A stretch of 64,000 bases of DNA from Ruminococcus sp. YE71 (GCF_900119155.1 NZ_FPIR01000001.1:248001-312000), one strand, 5' to 3'. Counted from the first letter of the stretch, positions 8,749-18,312 are shown. Translations and numbers: made by a program. Notes: generated by a model from the letters alone, not told the origin.

Positions 8749-11631
8749 TTAGTACTGATAGTACTGGATATCGATCTTAGACGGTGTTGCTGCACCTGAG
8801 TCATCGCCTGCATACGACAGCAGAGATGTACCGGCCATAGGCAGGTCGATGATCATGGGCTCCATTTTAGCAGTGGTAGATGCATCATTTTCGTCCCAGC
8901 AGTATCTGTCGACCTTGATCTGACCTACCCATCTTGCCTGACCGGAGTGACCCATGTTGAACTGAGAGTTCCAAGCGTAGAGAACGCCCTGTACTCTTAC
9001 AGAAGACTCGCTGCCCGAAAGCTTACAGGTAACGTAGTCGGGAATGAGCCACATGATGTAGTTATCGATGAGACGTCCCGTGTCGGGAACATACTGATTT
9101 TCAAAAGAGCCGCCGGTAATAGGTGAAGTACCGTCATTAAAGCTGCTAATAACCGCATTTTTAATTTGTTCGGCAGTCATTCCCGCAGTGATCCTGGAAC
9201 TATCGGATACAAGCAGTCTGTAGTCAGACGCTATCCACTGTCCGCCAAGCGAGTAGAATTCAATTACCATTCCACGTCTTGAATTCGGATTATCAATTGC
9301 GGTGAACAGATCGGTCGTGGAATCAGTTTTGTATTTTCCAACAGGTACCTTTGCTGCTACTACATCATAAGGCTGACCGTCAGTAGTCTCTAAATGAACA
9401 GTATCGCCTGCTTTGACACCTACGCTAGGAGCTGTGATATAATTATTGTTGATACCGCATATTTCACCGCCGATATCCGCCAGTCCGCAGTTGATGTACA
9501 GACACTCTTCAGGTCTGTCCTCAAGGTAGAACATGAAGTATACGTAATGAGGATTGTTTACAGGATCATTTACAAAGATCTTGAACTTTGCACCGATCTC
9601 GCAGGTATATTCAACCGTAAGGCCGTTAAATGTCATACCATGCATATGATTCTTAACATCCTTGCTGATCGGGAGTGCGATAACAATATCCTGATCTGTT
9701 ACGTTTACGATGTACTTATTGTAAACGCCCTCTGTACCGCCTTCTCTTGAACGTGCCTGCTTAGCACTAAGCTTGACACTTGAGTTGATCTGGTAGTATT
9801 TACCTGTTTCTGTGTGATCGTCCGAATAGACCTGAACAACTCTCTTCTGTGTTCCGTCGGAAGCTTTGAAAGTGCTGTCGAAGTCTCTGGTCATAGCATC
9901 AGCATACTTGCTCGAGATGTCCTGTGCCTTTAATACCTTGTTTGCAGACTTATTCTTGGGCACGATATTGCCATCGGTAGCACTTGCAGACATGGTGAAT
10001 ATATCGTTGGTAGAAGCAAGATCATATGTGTTCTTCAGATGGGTGTGGCTTTCCTCGGTCATACCGTCACCGGTGTAGGGAATGTAACCCTTCTTCGGCA
10101 TCATGTTTCTGCCGGTCTGTGTAACGTCTGTGTCAACATCACCGACTTCAACACCGATCTTGAGGAGCTCAGCCTTGCTCAGAGGATTGCAGGCTTTCCA
10201 TTCGCCGCCGTCCTTGTAGTAAACGCCGCCGCTTGCATGAAGCTTACCATCAACCTTGAAAACTACCTTAGGTGCTACTCCAGTGCTGTAATCGCCGCAG
10301 TAGATGTAGATCTTGCCGTCGCAGTATACATCGCCCTTAACGTTCAGTATTCTCTGTGCGCTGTTGCTGTTCGACTGTGCAATAACAATATCGCCGCTGT
10401 GTGTATTCGGAGCAGCAGTAGCCTCAACGTAAGAGTAGAAATTTCCGTTTACAGTTACCTTGTCAGACTGCGAAGAACTATCAACGATTGCGCCGTTATA
10501 GTCATACGCTTCTTTAACGGTAGTGATGTCATTTGCGAAGCTCACGGTGCCGTCCGCACTGTCCAGTGTTGCGCTGTCAAAAGTGTCGCCGCCATAGAAT
10601 CCGTGAGTATAAACATCGATCTTATTGTTATAAACATCTGCATAATCATTAGGATTGGAAGGCTTGCCGCCGATGCAGTAATGATGTCCGTTAAGTGCTA
10701 ACAGCTTCTTGTATACACAGAGATAGCCGTCATAATTGCCGAGCTCATTGTTCTTAGGATAAGCGTAAGCGCCGCCCTGATAAGAAGAATTTGCCTTATC
10801 AATGTCGCTCTTACCTACGTTTGTATACATAAAGAAGGTGTTCTGAGTTGCCAGATAACCGTCTACAGTAAATGTAGGAGCCTGAGTGAAGTATCTGTAA
10901 TCCTTCTTGTAAATGTTGTCGCCCGACTTGTTGAGCAGGTCGGTGATTGTGGTCTGGTCGTCGCACATGATGCTCATCTCAGAGTAAACGTGACCTCTGA
11001 TGATGGATCTGGACATACGCTTGTAGGTCTTGATCGCGCCGTCATCATTCTCATAGACGATGTTGCCGTCAACAGGGTTTGAGAGCTGTTCTTCATTACT
11101 GAGAACCGTACCCTTCTTGCTCTCGATCGTGTTCGAGCTTACAGGCTTGATAGTTGTTACCGAAGCAAACTGTATGCTCGCGGTCTGAGTCTGGGTAACG
11201 AAAGTAGTTATAGCCTCAGCCTTGAAGGAGCTGCCGCCGATGCCATAAAGATGGATCTCGGTAGCGCCAAAGTTCCTGCTGAATTCGTCATCAGTTTCGC
11301 CGGACATTCCCACCTTGTAAACAACGGGGCTGGCCTTGGTTCCGTTCGCTGCGATCGACTGAAGCTCATCGTAAAGATGATTCGGATCATACGATGACGA
11401 AGACTGCTGATTAGCCTTGTAGCCGTTGATGAACTCGGTAAGTGCTGCCTCAGCAGTGATCTTAGCCTGTGTTCTCTGTACATTTCGGCTTGTAGCCTGT
11501 GCAGTGTATCGAACAACATGCAAGCAGATCGTTGCAAGACAAAGTACAAACATCGAAACAACAACAACTGCAAGCAGTACCGAGCCTTCACGGTTCGGCG
11601 AATGTAACGGTTTTTTCCTTCGATTCAACAT
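8749..11631 (-). CDS. Very large PilX-like pilus assembly protein
   Basis: The start is placed at the ATG at 11631, after AAAGGTGG; the open frame continues upstream without a ribosome site. The protein has 960 residues. It starts with a basic stretch and NREGSVLLAVVVVSMFVLCL, a prepilin-like helix that lacks the +5 glutamate, as is common in PilX/GspK-type proteins. The helix continues through RTQAKITAEAALTEF. The long extracytoplasmic part has many Asp/Asn/Tyr/Gly-rich strands. It is probably a large minor pilin or tip protein. It is followed by the two other prepilin genes and preceded by pilO with a 116-base gap holding a hairpin and a TATAAT. Confidence 0.78.
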   Translation of the reverse strand: MLNRRKKPLHSPNREGSVLLAVVVVSMFVLCLATICLHVVRYTAQATSRNVQRTQAKITAEAALTEFINGYKANQQSSSSYDPNHLYDELQSIAANGTKASPVVYKVGMSGETDDEFSRNFGATEIHLYGIGGSSFKAEAITTFVTQTQTASIQFASVTTIKPVSSNTIESKKGTVLSNEEQLSNPVDGNIVYENDDGAIKTYKRMSRSIIRGHVYSEMSIMCDDQTTITDLLNKSGDNIYKKDYRYFTQAPTFTVDGYLATQNTFFMYTNVGKSDIDKANSSYQGGAYAYPKNNELGNYDGYLCVYKKLLALNGHHYCIGGKPSNPNDYADVYNNKIDVYTHGFYGGDTFDSATLDSADGTVSFANDITTVKEAYDYNGAIVDSSSQSDKVTVNGNFYSYVEATAAPNTHSGDIVIAQSNSNSAQRILNVKGDVYCDGKIYIYCGDYSTGVAPKVVFKVDGKLHASGGVYYKDGGEWKACNPLSKAELLKIGVEVGDVDTDVTQTGRNMMPKKGYIPYTGDGMTEESHTHLKNTYDLASTNDIFTMSASATDGNIVPKNKSANKVLKAQDISSKYADAMTRDFDSTFKASDGTQKRVVQVYSDDHTETGKYYQINSSVKLSAKQARSREGGTEGVYNKYIVNVTDQDIVIALPISKDVKNHMHGMTFNGLTVEYTCEIGAKFKIFVNDPVNNPHYVYFMFYLEDRPEECLYINCGLADIGGEICGINNNYITAPSVGVKAGDTVHLETTDGQPYDVVAAKVPVGKYKTDSTTDLFTAIDNPNSRRGMVIEFYSLGGQWIASDYRLLVSDSSRITAGMTAEQIKNAVISSFNDGTSPITGGSFENQYVPDTGRLIDNYIMWLIPDYVTCKLSGSESSVRVQGVLYAWNSQFNMGHSGQARWVGQIKVDRYCWDENDASTTAKMEPMIIDLPMAGTSLLSYAGDDSGAATPSKIDIQYYQY

Positions 11632-11747
11632 TGCTTTTACCACCTTTCTAAAAGCTATATTGTCCTTAAAAGTTTTAACTAAATTATAACACATCATGGC
11701 AGGAGCTGATTTTGGTTCCGCTCCTACCATAATTAAGTGCTAACTGA

Positions 11748-12485
11748 TCACTCTGCTACAGCGTCTACTTTAGCAGCATCATCTTTTTTGTCTACTTCCT
11801 CAACCTTAGGAAGCTCGGGAACCATGTACATGGTAAGGCTCATGCTTCCGCTCCATTCGGTATCTTCCTTGTTCTCACCGACATCGCCGATGTTCAGACC
11901 ATTAACAACAATACTCTTGTGCTCGTTGCTCTGGAGGTTTGCAAGGAACTGCATGAGATCCTTCTTGGTAGTGGTGAAGTTGAAGGAGAACGAATATGCA
12001 GTCATGTTGATGTTATTCTGAACGATAACAGCCTCACCCTCAGCAGGAGTAACCTTGGATACGATGGTATCGAGGTTAGTCTGTACATTGGAAGGAATGT
12101 AAACGTATCTGTTTACGGTGCTTGCGCCCAGGTTACTGAGAGCAAGGTCAAGGTTCTGAACTTCGTAGCCGTTCTTGATGTCGTTATCGAGGTCAAGCTC
12201 AGCCTGCATGATAGTAGCAGCCTTGTGCTGGATCATTCTGGGATAGAAGATGTTTGCAGTTTCAGTAGCCTTAGCATAAGCCTTCTCTACATCCTCATCA
12301 AGATTTTCATCATCCTTGATTATCTGCTGCTTGGTCGCAAGCTCCATTTCCTTATCGGAAAGGGTGTTGCTTGCGTCTCTTACTGCATCGATGGACGGCT
12401 TGATGAAAGCAACGATACCGCCGACCCATACGAGAATTACTAAAACAACTACAAGTACGAGCTGTTCTCTTGCGTTAAGTTTCAT
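11748..12485 (-). CDS. pilO: Type IV pilus inner-membrane alignment protein PilO
   Basis: The 245-residue protein has a short cytoplasmic N-terminus, one membrane helix (about residues 9-29), a coiled-coil region (about 30-85) and a ferredoxin-like C-terminal domain. This is the plan of PilO. PilO pairs with PilN outside the membrane and links the platform protein PilC to the motor. Its start codon overlaps the stop of the upstream PilM/PilN fusion gene (TAATG), so the two are translationally coupled. The tail is acidic and lysine-rich. Confidence 0.82.
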   Translation of the reverse strand: MKLNAREQLVLVVVLVILVWVGGIVAFIKPSIDAVRDASNTLSDKEMELATKQQIIKDDENLDEDVEKAYAKATETANIFYPRMIQHKAATIMQAELDLDNDIKNGYEVQNLDLALSNLGASTVNRYVYIPSNVQTNLDTIVSKVTPAEGEAVIVQNNINMTAYSFSFNFTTTKKDLMQFLANLQSNEHKSIVVNGLNIGDVGENKEDTEWSGSMSLTMYMVPELPKVEEVDKKDDAAKVDAVAE

Positions 12486-14026
12486 TAGTTTGCTACCTCC
12501 TCAGTATTCTCTCCGGACTCAGACTCTGTATCATCAGGAACATCCTTCATGTTGAGGGTAACTGTACTGATAACAACGTTGTTGCCGTCCTTGCCTGTAC
12601 CGGTGTAGCCGTTATATGTAGCGTTAGCAAAGTAGTCCTGGTTAATGAATTGTCCGATGAAGTCATTTGCAGTCTGCTGCTCGGGAAGTGTGATGTTGCT
12701 TATAGAGATAGTACCGCCGATCGAGTAAGTGAAGGAGGTATATGTGATCTCTTCTTCCTTACCATCGCTGCTCTTGACCTTGCAGTTCTCTTCGATCTTA
12801 TCGAAGACTTCCTGCTTGATGATCGGGAGAGTCTCAAGGTTTCTCTTAGCGGTATCGATCTCTGTCTGATACTCATTAAGTACCTGTAAGTAATCGTGCT
12901 TCTTCTGGTTAGCAGCGATCTGTTCATCACACTTATTGATCTCTACCTGTACCTTATCGATATCCTTCTGGATGGACTTCTCACGAAGTCTGATGATACC
13001 GGTAACAGCACCGATCAGTGCAACAGAAACACCGAGCGAGATTCCGAGGGTGATAAGTGTACCCGTCGAGCTTGTAGTTACCTTACCGCTTGCGGTATCT
13101 ACCTCAAGGAGGTTGATACGCTCGGTAGCCTTGTTTCTCTTATAAAGAGCACCGATCGCGTTTGCGTAGATCGTGAACTCGAAGTTCTCGTAACCGGTGA
13201 TCTGCGGAGGAACGCTCAGTACCGAAGCTCTTACATCGAGCGACTCAAGTGCGTTAACGAGCTTGATGAAGTCGTCGATCTTACCGTAAAGGATAACGTT
13301 GGAAAGACCCGGGCCGCCTCTTGCCTTGTTGAACTGCTCCATTCTGAAGATGTTCTCACTGATAGCCTCGGTGAGGTATTCCTCAGACTCGTAGTCCTCC
13401 TTGGAGATAGGCTCATATCTTGCGAATGCCATCTGTCCGTTCTCGAACAGGATAAGACCTAAGAAGTTGTCATCGATCTGGCAAACGAGGAGCGGCATCT
13501 TCTCGAGGTTCTGCTTGTCAGCAAGAACGATTCTCGAAATGGAGTTACAGCTGATGTTTACCGAACGAAGGTTGATCGACATGATGCTGAACAGCTTTCT
13601 GTAAGCAGCAACGATAGTCGAAGGACAAGCGGTAGCAAGTACCTTAACAGAACCGGGGTTCTGCTCGCCGGCTTCACCAACGATGGTGTAGGAGATGGAG
13701 TATTCATCATTGATACCCATTTCCTGCTGCATCTGGTTCTGTACCATGCTCAGGAATTCTCCGCCCTTTGCCTTAGGAACAATAAGTTCCTTGAAAACTA
13801 TGGTGCTGGACGAGAAAGTAACAACAGCTTCCTTATCCATCATTCCCTCAGCTTTAAGGTTTGTAACGAGGAGATCTGCGAGTCCGGAAAGGTTAAGTAC
13901 CTCACCGTTCACGATCATCTCTTCAGGAACCTCTACGCTAAAGGATCTTTCGATCTTGATCTTTTGTGCCGAGTTATCACCCTTTACGATGTTTATAACT
14001 CTGTCAGTAATGTCAAATGACAGCAT
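12485..14026 (-). CDS. PilM-PilN fusion protein
   Basis: Residues 1-310 resemble PilM, the actin-like cytoplasmic protein of the pilus platform: it starts LSFDITDRVINIVKG, and SFSVEVPEEMIVNGEVLN is a typical early stretch. A membrane helix at about 323-345, a coiled coil (346-400) and a periplasmic-type domain with SFTYSIGGTISISNITLPEQ then match PilN. In most bacteria pilM and pilN are separate genes and PilM binds a short N-terminal peptide of PilN. Here both parts are one 513-residue chain. Located between pilC and pilO in the same operon, as expected for pilMN. Confidence 0.82.
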   Translation of the reverse strand: MLSFDITDRVINIVKGDNSAQKIKIERSFSVEVPEEMIVNGEVLNLSGLADLLVTNLKAEGMMDKEAVVTFSSSTIVFKELIVPKAKGGEFLSMVQNQMQQEMGINDEYSISYTIVGEAGEQNPGSVKVLATACPSTIVAAYRKLFSIMSINLRSVNISCNSISRIVLADKQNLEKMPLLVCQIDDNFLGLILFENGQMAFARYEPISKEDYESEEYLTEAISENIFRMEQFNKARGGPGLSNVILYGKIDDFIKLVNALESLDVRASVLSVPPQITGYENFEFTIYANAIGALYKRNKATERINLLEVDTASGKVTTSSTGTLITLGISLGVSVALIGAVTGIIRLREKSIQKDIDKVQVEINKCDEQIAANQKKHDYLQVLNEYQTEIDTAKRNLETLPIIKQEVFDKIEENCKVKSSDGKEEEITYTSFTYSIGGTISISNITLPEQQTANDFIGQFINQDYFANATYNGYTGTGKDGNNVVISTVTLNMKDVPDDTESESGENTEEVAN

Positions 14027-14125
14027 TTATTCCTTCACCTCTTCTAAAGATTTGTTTACTCATTATAATAAAGCAGATGCGGAGCGGAGCTGTCACAGCA
14101 CTCCGCATCCTTATTACCCCGTTTA

Positions 14126-15322
14126 TTACGAGTTCTCGAGTCCTCCGATACCACCATACAGCAGCGGGAAGATACCTGCAAGACAGAGACCTATCGCACC
14201 ACCCATGATGATGATCATGCAAGGCTCAAGAAGTCCAACAAGACGCTTTACAGCGGCGTCTGCTTCTTCCTCGTAGAAGTCCGCGGTCTTTTCAAGGATC
14301 TCATCAAGAGCACCCGACTCTTCGCCGACGAAGATCATCGAAGTGAACATACCCTCGAAGATCTCGGTCTTTGCGATAGCGCTGGACATCGGGGAGCCCT
14401 GCTTAACCTCATCAATGACCTGGATGAACATCTTATCTACATAGGAATTAGAAAGTACCGAGGAAGATCTCTGGAGAGAGTCAACCATCGGGATACCGCT
14501 TGAGTACAGAGACGAAAGAGTTCTTGCGAAACGACCCTCATAGATCTTTACCATCAGAGGTCCGATTGCCGGCATTTTTATCAGCATCATGTCGAATTTA
14601 AGTCTGATGTCGGGCACCTTGAGCGCGTATTTGATCGCGAGCACGATGACCACGATTGTGATTATGAGTATGTACCATTTGGTTTTCAGGAACCTGGAGA
14701 ATCCGAAGAGCGCTCTTGACAGAGGCGGCATCTGATCCTCAGACATAAGTCCTGCGAAGGTAGGCATGATGAATGTAAACATACCGATTACCATCGCAAC
14801 AGTCAGGATACCGAGTATGATAGGATACATCATAGCACTTCTGATGGTATTCTGAGTTTTGTTCTGATTTGCGTAGAAATCGCTGAGTCGCTGGATAGTG
14901 ATATCCAGGTTACCTGCGGACTCACCCGCATCGACCATCGAGATCATGAAGTCAGGGAAGCTTCCTCCTCGGTTAAGCAGAGCCTCGGTAAGATTCGAGC
15001 CCTTGTTAACGTCCTCGTAAAGTGCGAGCCAGACTGCCTTAGCCTTCTTGTGCTCTTCTTCCTTGTACATGATGTCGAGCGCTTTAACGATCGTAAGTCC
15101 CGACGTAAGCATTGCGGCGAGCTGTCTGCACGAGAATGCCAGATCCTTTGTCTTGAACCTGTAGACACCCTCCTGCCGATGTCCGCCCTTGCCCTCAGTG
15201 GCACTTATAAGGAACAGACCTTGTTCATAGATCTTTTCCTGTACCCCCTGCTGGTCTTCGGCCTCGATAGTACCCTTGATGGTCTTACCGCTCGAGTCCT
15301 TAGCCACATAGCTGAAATTCAT
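14126..15322 (-). CDS. pilC: Type IV pilus inner-membrane platform protein PilC
   Basis: The chosen start, MNFSYVAKDSSGK at 15322, matches the usual PilC/GspF N-terminus and follows TGGTGGAGGTG; 20 upstream codons are probably untranslated. The 398-residue protein has two GspF domains (about 50-175 and 255-380), each followed by membrane helices, with signatures such as MLTSGLTIVKALDIM and LYSSGIPMVDSLQ. PilC is the rotating platform on which PilB and PilT act. It is the first gene of the operon, with a strong promoter 86-114 bases upstream. In the 99 bases before pilM a GATGCGGAG / CTCCGCATC hairpin could tune downstream expression. Confidence 0.93.
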   Translation of the reverse strand: MNFSYVAKDSSGKTIKGTIEAEDQQGVQEKIYEQGLFLISATEGKGGHRQEGVYRFKTKDLAFSCRQLAAMLTSGLTIVKALDIMYKEEEHKKAKAVWLALYEDVNKGSNLTEALLNRGGSFPDFMISMVDAGESAGNLDITIQRLSDFYANQNKTQNTIRSAMMYPIILGILTVAMVIGMFTFIMPTFAGLMSEDQMPPLSRALFGFSRFLKTKWYILIITIVVIVLAIKYALKVPDIRLKFDMMLIKMPAIGPLMVKIYEGRFARTLSSLYSSGIPMVDSLQRSSSVLSNSYVDKMFIQVIDEVKQGSPMSSAIAKTEIFEGMFTSMIFVGEESGALDEILEKTADFYEEEADAAVKRLVGLLEPCMIIIMGGAIGLCLAGIFPLLYGGIGGLENS

Positions 15323-15407
15323 ATTATAGATACACCTCCACCAGTATAACACGCCGCCGTCCCCGTCTAAAAATAGGCGCAAAGAGACACGTTACGTATT
15401 TTAGTTT

Positions 15408-15436
15408 ATTATAACATTTTTTTTTGATTTATTCAA
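15408..15436 (-). promoter_or_regulatory. Promoter of the pilC operon
   Basis: On the minus strand TTGAAT and TATAAT are separated by 17 bases, with a run of nine A in the spacer. The promoter lies in a 170-base AT-rich gap upstream of pilC and probably drives the whole pilC - pilMN - pilO - prepilin run. Confidence 0.7.
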
Positions 15437-15555
15437 GAGTTATTAACGTGTTTTTTGCGCTTTCCCCTGACGAAATATAAGTCGAAAAACTATACATTTT
15501 TAACAAAAATAACAATATATCCAAAAAAGAATAGCAAATATACATTAAGATATAG

Positions 15556-16110
15556 TCATTCTGCCGTCTCGCTTTCAGTGCTGTCATGCCTGAACAAAAA
15601 GGGGTGAGCCTTCTTATACGCCGAGTAGGTCACCTGATACACCGTCATCTGCACGCCCAGCACAATAGTCATCCCCACAGCTGCTGCGGTCTTCATCGCC
15701 GCTCCGAAAATTTCGGTCAGCCAGCGTGTAGGATAGTAGAATGCGTAATACATGGTAGACACCGACTTTGTGATGTCGTTCGGGTTATAGAATATCGACG
15801 GCACGAAGTAGATAGCCAGCAGAAGAAGGAGCACTATCGCCACGGGCACAGCGTCCATATCGTCGTAAGCAGCGTGTTTTTTCGCATCGTCGCGGAAGAC
15901 CAGTGCCAGCAGAAACGCCATCACGACAGATGCAAACACCGAACCTGTAGCGTCGCTTACGAGGAACGTCTTGACGCCCTCAGCCGAAGCAGGCACAAAG
16001 TTCGCGACGCACCACAGCAGCACCTTTCCCAGCAGCAGCCCCAGCGTATTAGTCCCGACCAGCAGCACCAGTCTGAAGAAAAAGTATTTCAAGCTGTCGT
16101 AACCGTCCAT
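15556..16110 (-). CDS. Uncharacterised membrane protein
   Basis: This 184-residue protein has about four hydrophobic segments (roughly 10-35, 55-75, 85-110, 135-165) and a charged C-terminal tail ending in acidic residues. I recognise no family. It follows proB by 28 bases on the same strand, with a GGAGG ribosome site, so it is probably in the same transcript. An AT-rich gap separates it from the pilC promoter. Confidence 0.6.
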   Translation of the reverse strand: MDGYDSLKYFFFRLVLLVGTNTLGLLLGKVLLWCVANFVPASAEGVKTFLVSDATGSVFASVVMAFLLALVFRDDAKKHAAYDDMDAVPVAIVLLLLLAIYFVPSIFYNPNDITKSVSTMYYAFYYPTRWLTEIFGAAMKTAAAVGMTIVLGVQMTVYQVTYSAYKKAHPFLFRHDSTESETAE

Positions 16111-16138
16111 GTGACTGCCTCCGATCTCCCTTACGTCC

Positions 16139-16915
16139 TTACGGCGCGATGAATCTTGTACCGACGGGGATACCGTCGAAGATCTTGTAAAGATTCTCGG
16201 GTTCTCTGCCGTTTACGATGACCATATCGAATCCGTTATCCATAGCGATCTGTGCGGCGTTGATCTTGGTTATCATACCGCCCGTACCGAGTTTCGAGCC
16301 TGCGCCGCCTGCCAGTGCTCTGATATCGTCGTTAAGTTCCCTGACCTCGGGGATAAGTTTTGCGTCGGTATTCGAGCGTGGATCCTTATCATAAAGACCG
16401 TCGATATCCGACATGATTATGAGCAGGTCAGCCTTTGCTATCATCGCCACGGTAGCCGCCAGCGAATCGTTCTCGCCGACCTCAAGTTCCAGCTCGTCGA
16501 TAGCCACGGTATCATTCTCATTGACTACGGGCACGACTCCCAGCCGGAGCACGCTTTCGAGGGCATTCTCAACGTTCTTTCGTCTGTCCTCAAGCAGTAT
16601 GTACTTAGTCAGCAGCAGCTGTGCCACCGAAAGCGAGTATTCCGCGAACTGTTTCTCATACATATACATCAGCTCGCACTGACCCACTGCCGCGCACGCC
16701 TGTTTCGAGGGGGTATCCTTCGGCTTTTCGAGAAGTCCCAGCTTTGCCATGCCGAGCGCCTGTGCGCCGCTTGATACCAGCACTATCTCGTTGCCCGCGT
16801 TATGGATATCCGAAAGTATCTTTACGAGCTTTTCTACGCGTCTGATGTTCAGTCTGCCCGTCTTGTGTGTGAGCGTTGACGAGCCGAGTTTTACTACTAC
16901 TCTTTTCTTTTTCAT
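16139..16915 (-). CDS. proB: Glutamate 5-kinase
   Basis: The amino-acid kinase fold is recognisable from VVKLGSSTLTHKTGRLN at the N-terminus and VLVSSGAQALGM in the nucleotide region. VVPVVNENDTVA and GENDSLAATVA form the glutamate site, and KLGTGGMITKINAAQIA lies near the end. It phosphorylates glutamate in the first step of proline synthesis. At 258 residues it contains only the kinase domain and lacks the C-terminal PUA domain of the long bacterial form. The usual partner proA is not adjacent. The start follows an AAGGAAAGAAAAG purine-rich site. Confidence 0.9.
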   Translation of the reverse strand: MKKKRVVVKLGSSTLTHKTGRLNIRRVEKLVKILSDIHNAGNEIVLVSSGAQALGMAKLGLLEKPKDTPSKQACAAVGQCELMYMYEKQFAEYSLSVAQLLLTKYILLEDRRKNVENALESVLRLGVVPVVNENDTVAIDELELEVGENDSLAATVAMIAKADLLIIMSDIDGLYDKDPRSNTDAKLIPEVRELNDDIRALAGGAGSKLGTGGMITKINAAQIAMDNGFDMVIVNGREPENLYKIFDGIPVGTRFIAP

Positions 16916-17001
16916 ACTCTTTTCTTTCCTTATATACCTTATTATAATATATTATATTGTGGACTTATTTGGTTCTTGTTTTTGTGATTTGCGGGTGGGG
17001 T

Positions 17002-17295
17002 GTCGGTCCTTTGGACCGACTTGGGGGGGTTGGCTCGAATCGCTTCGCTCTCTCGCCAAAATAAAATCGGCAAAATTGGGGTATTCTTGATAGATTTGTG
17101 TGGTCTTTCTTATGGCGCCTTTCGGGGCGGGTTTTCGGGATTTGCCGATTTTATGGTGTTTTTTGTGGTTCGCTTACGCGTGGAAGGAGTGGGTTGCTTT
17201 GGTTTATTTCGCCTTTGGCGAAAACGAGAGTTTCACTCTCGAGCTCTTGACCAAAGGCTTCCGCCTCTGGACTCTGACCAGCGCGGTGGCGCTGG
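17002..17295. repeat. Noncoding stretch with five successive stem-loops
   Basis: The 437 bases between proB and the dehydrogenase (16916-17352) hold no convincing gene. They contain five compact inverted repeats: GTCGGTCC / GGACCGAC at 17002-17020, TTCGCC / GGCGAA at 17208-17222, CGAGAGT / ACTCTCG at 17225-17241, CCAAAGGC / GCCTCTGG at 17251-17270 and CCAGCGC / GCGCTGG at 17278-17295. The last four are nearly back to back. It looks like a structured RNA or an array-like intergenic repeat rather than a single terminator. Confidence 0.55.
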
Positions 17296-17352
17296 ACCCA
17301 CTTGAACGTCGCTGTTTGTGCGGGTCTTTTTGTTTGAGCTCGGAAATATGGT

Positions 17353-18309
17353 TTACTTATTCACTGCGTTTCTTGGGGTGCCGTTTAGCCAGGCTTTCAG
17401 GTTGGCGGCGACCTCTTTCAGAAGTCTTTCCCTCGTTTCTACAGGTGCCCATGCGATATGCGGCGTGATAACGCAATTCTTCGCCTTATACAGCGCACAG
17501 TCCGACCTCATCGGCTCGAATGTCAGCGCGTCAATACCTGCGCCTGCTATCCTGCCCTCATTCAGCGCGTCCGCCAATGCCTGTTCATCGGTCAGTCCGC
17601 CGCGTGCTGTATTTATCAGCAGAGCCGTCGGCTTCATCAGCAAAAGCGTCTCCGCATTTATCATCTTCGCATTGTCCTTCGTCAGCGGACAGTGCAGCGA
17701 CACGATGTCGGCTGTCCGCATCAGCTCTTCAAGGCTGACCGTCGGCGTGCCGTCCGTGACCTTCGACGGGGTTCGCGTATGCGTGATGACCTTCATCCCG
17801 AAAGCCCTCGCTATTGCCGCGACCCTCTGTCCTATATCGCCGTACCCCACGATACCGATGGTCTTTCCGAACAGTTCCGTAGTCGGCATATAGAAGTAGG
17901 AGAACAGTTTATAGTTTATCCAGCCGCCGTCGTCCACCGACTTCGCGTAGTCGGCTATGCGGCTGTAATGTTCGAGTATCAGCGCGAAGGTATGCTGCGC
18001 CACCGAGTAGGTCGAATAGGCAGGCACGTTGCAGACCACCGCTCCCCTTTTTGAAGCGGCATCGGTATCGACGTTGTTGTAGCCCGTCGCGAAAAGCCCG
18101 ACATACCGCAGGTTAGGGCAGCGCTCGAACACCTCTTCGGTGATGAGGCACTTGTTGCAGATGACCGCGTCGGCGTCGCCTATCTCCTCGGCGACCCGTT
18201 CATTCGGCGTGAAGCCCAGAACCTTTGTCTCGCCGAGTTCCGAAACGCACTCCAGCGAAACGTCGCCCCTCGTGACCGTCTCGGAATCAAGAATAACTAT
18301 CTTTGCCAT
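17353..18309 (-). CDS. D-2-hydroxyacid dehydrogenase (glycerate dehydrogenase-like)
   Basis: The 318-residue protein has the D-isomer 2-hydroxyacid dehydrogenase plan: a split substrate domain and a Rossmann domain with GYGDIGQRVA at about 151-160. LINTARGGLTDEQAL carries the catalytic arginine, and the C-terminal histidine lies in VITPHIAWAP. These enzymes reduce 2-keto acids such as hydroxypyruvate with NAD(P)H. The substrate cannot be fixed from sequence alone; glycerate dehydrogenase (HprA-like) is the nearest guess. It starts 3 bases after the preceding gene on the same strand, so the two form an operon. Confidence 0.85.
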   Translation of the reverse strand: MAKIVILDSETVTRGDVSLECVSELGETKVLGFTPNERVAEEIGDADAVICNKCLITEEVFERCPNLRYVGLFATGYNNVDTDAASKRGAVVCNVPAYSTYSVAQHTFALILEHYSRIADYAKSVDDGGWINYKLFSYFYMPTTELFGKTIGIVGYGDIGQRVAAIARAFGMKVITHTRTPSKVTDGTPTVSLEELMRTADIVSLHCPLTKDNAKMINAETLLLMKPTALLINTARGGLTDEQALADALNEGRIAGAGIDALTFEPMRSDCALYKAKNCVITPHIAWAPVETRERLLKEVAANLKAWLNGTPRNAVNK

Positions 18310-18312
18310 GAC

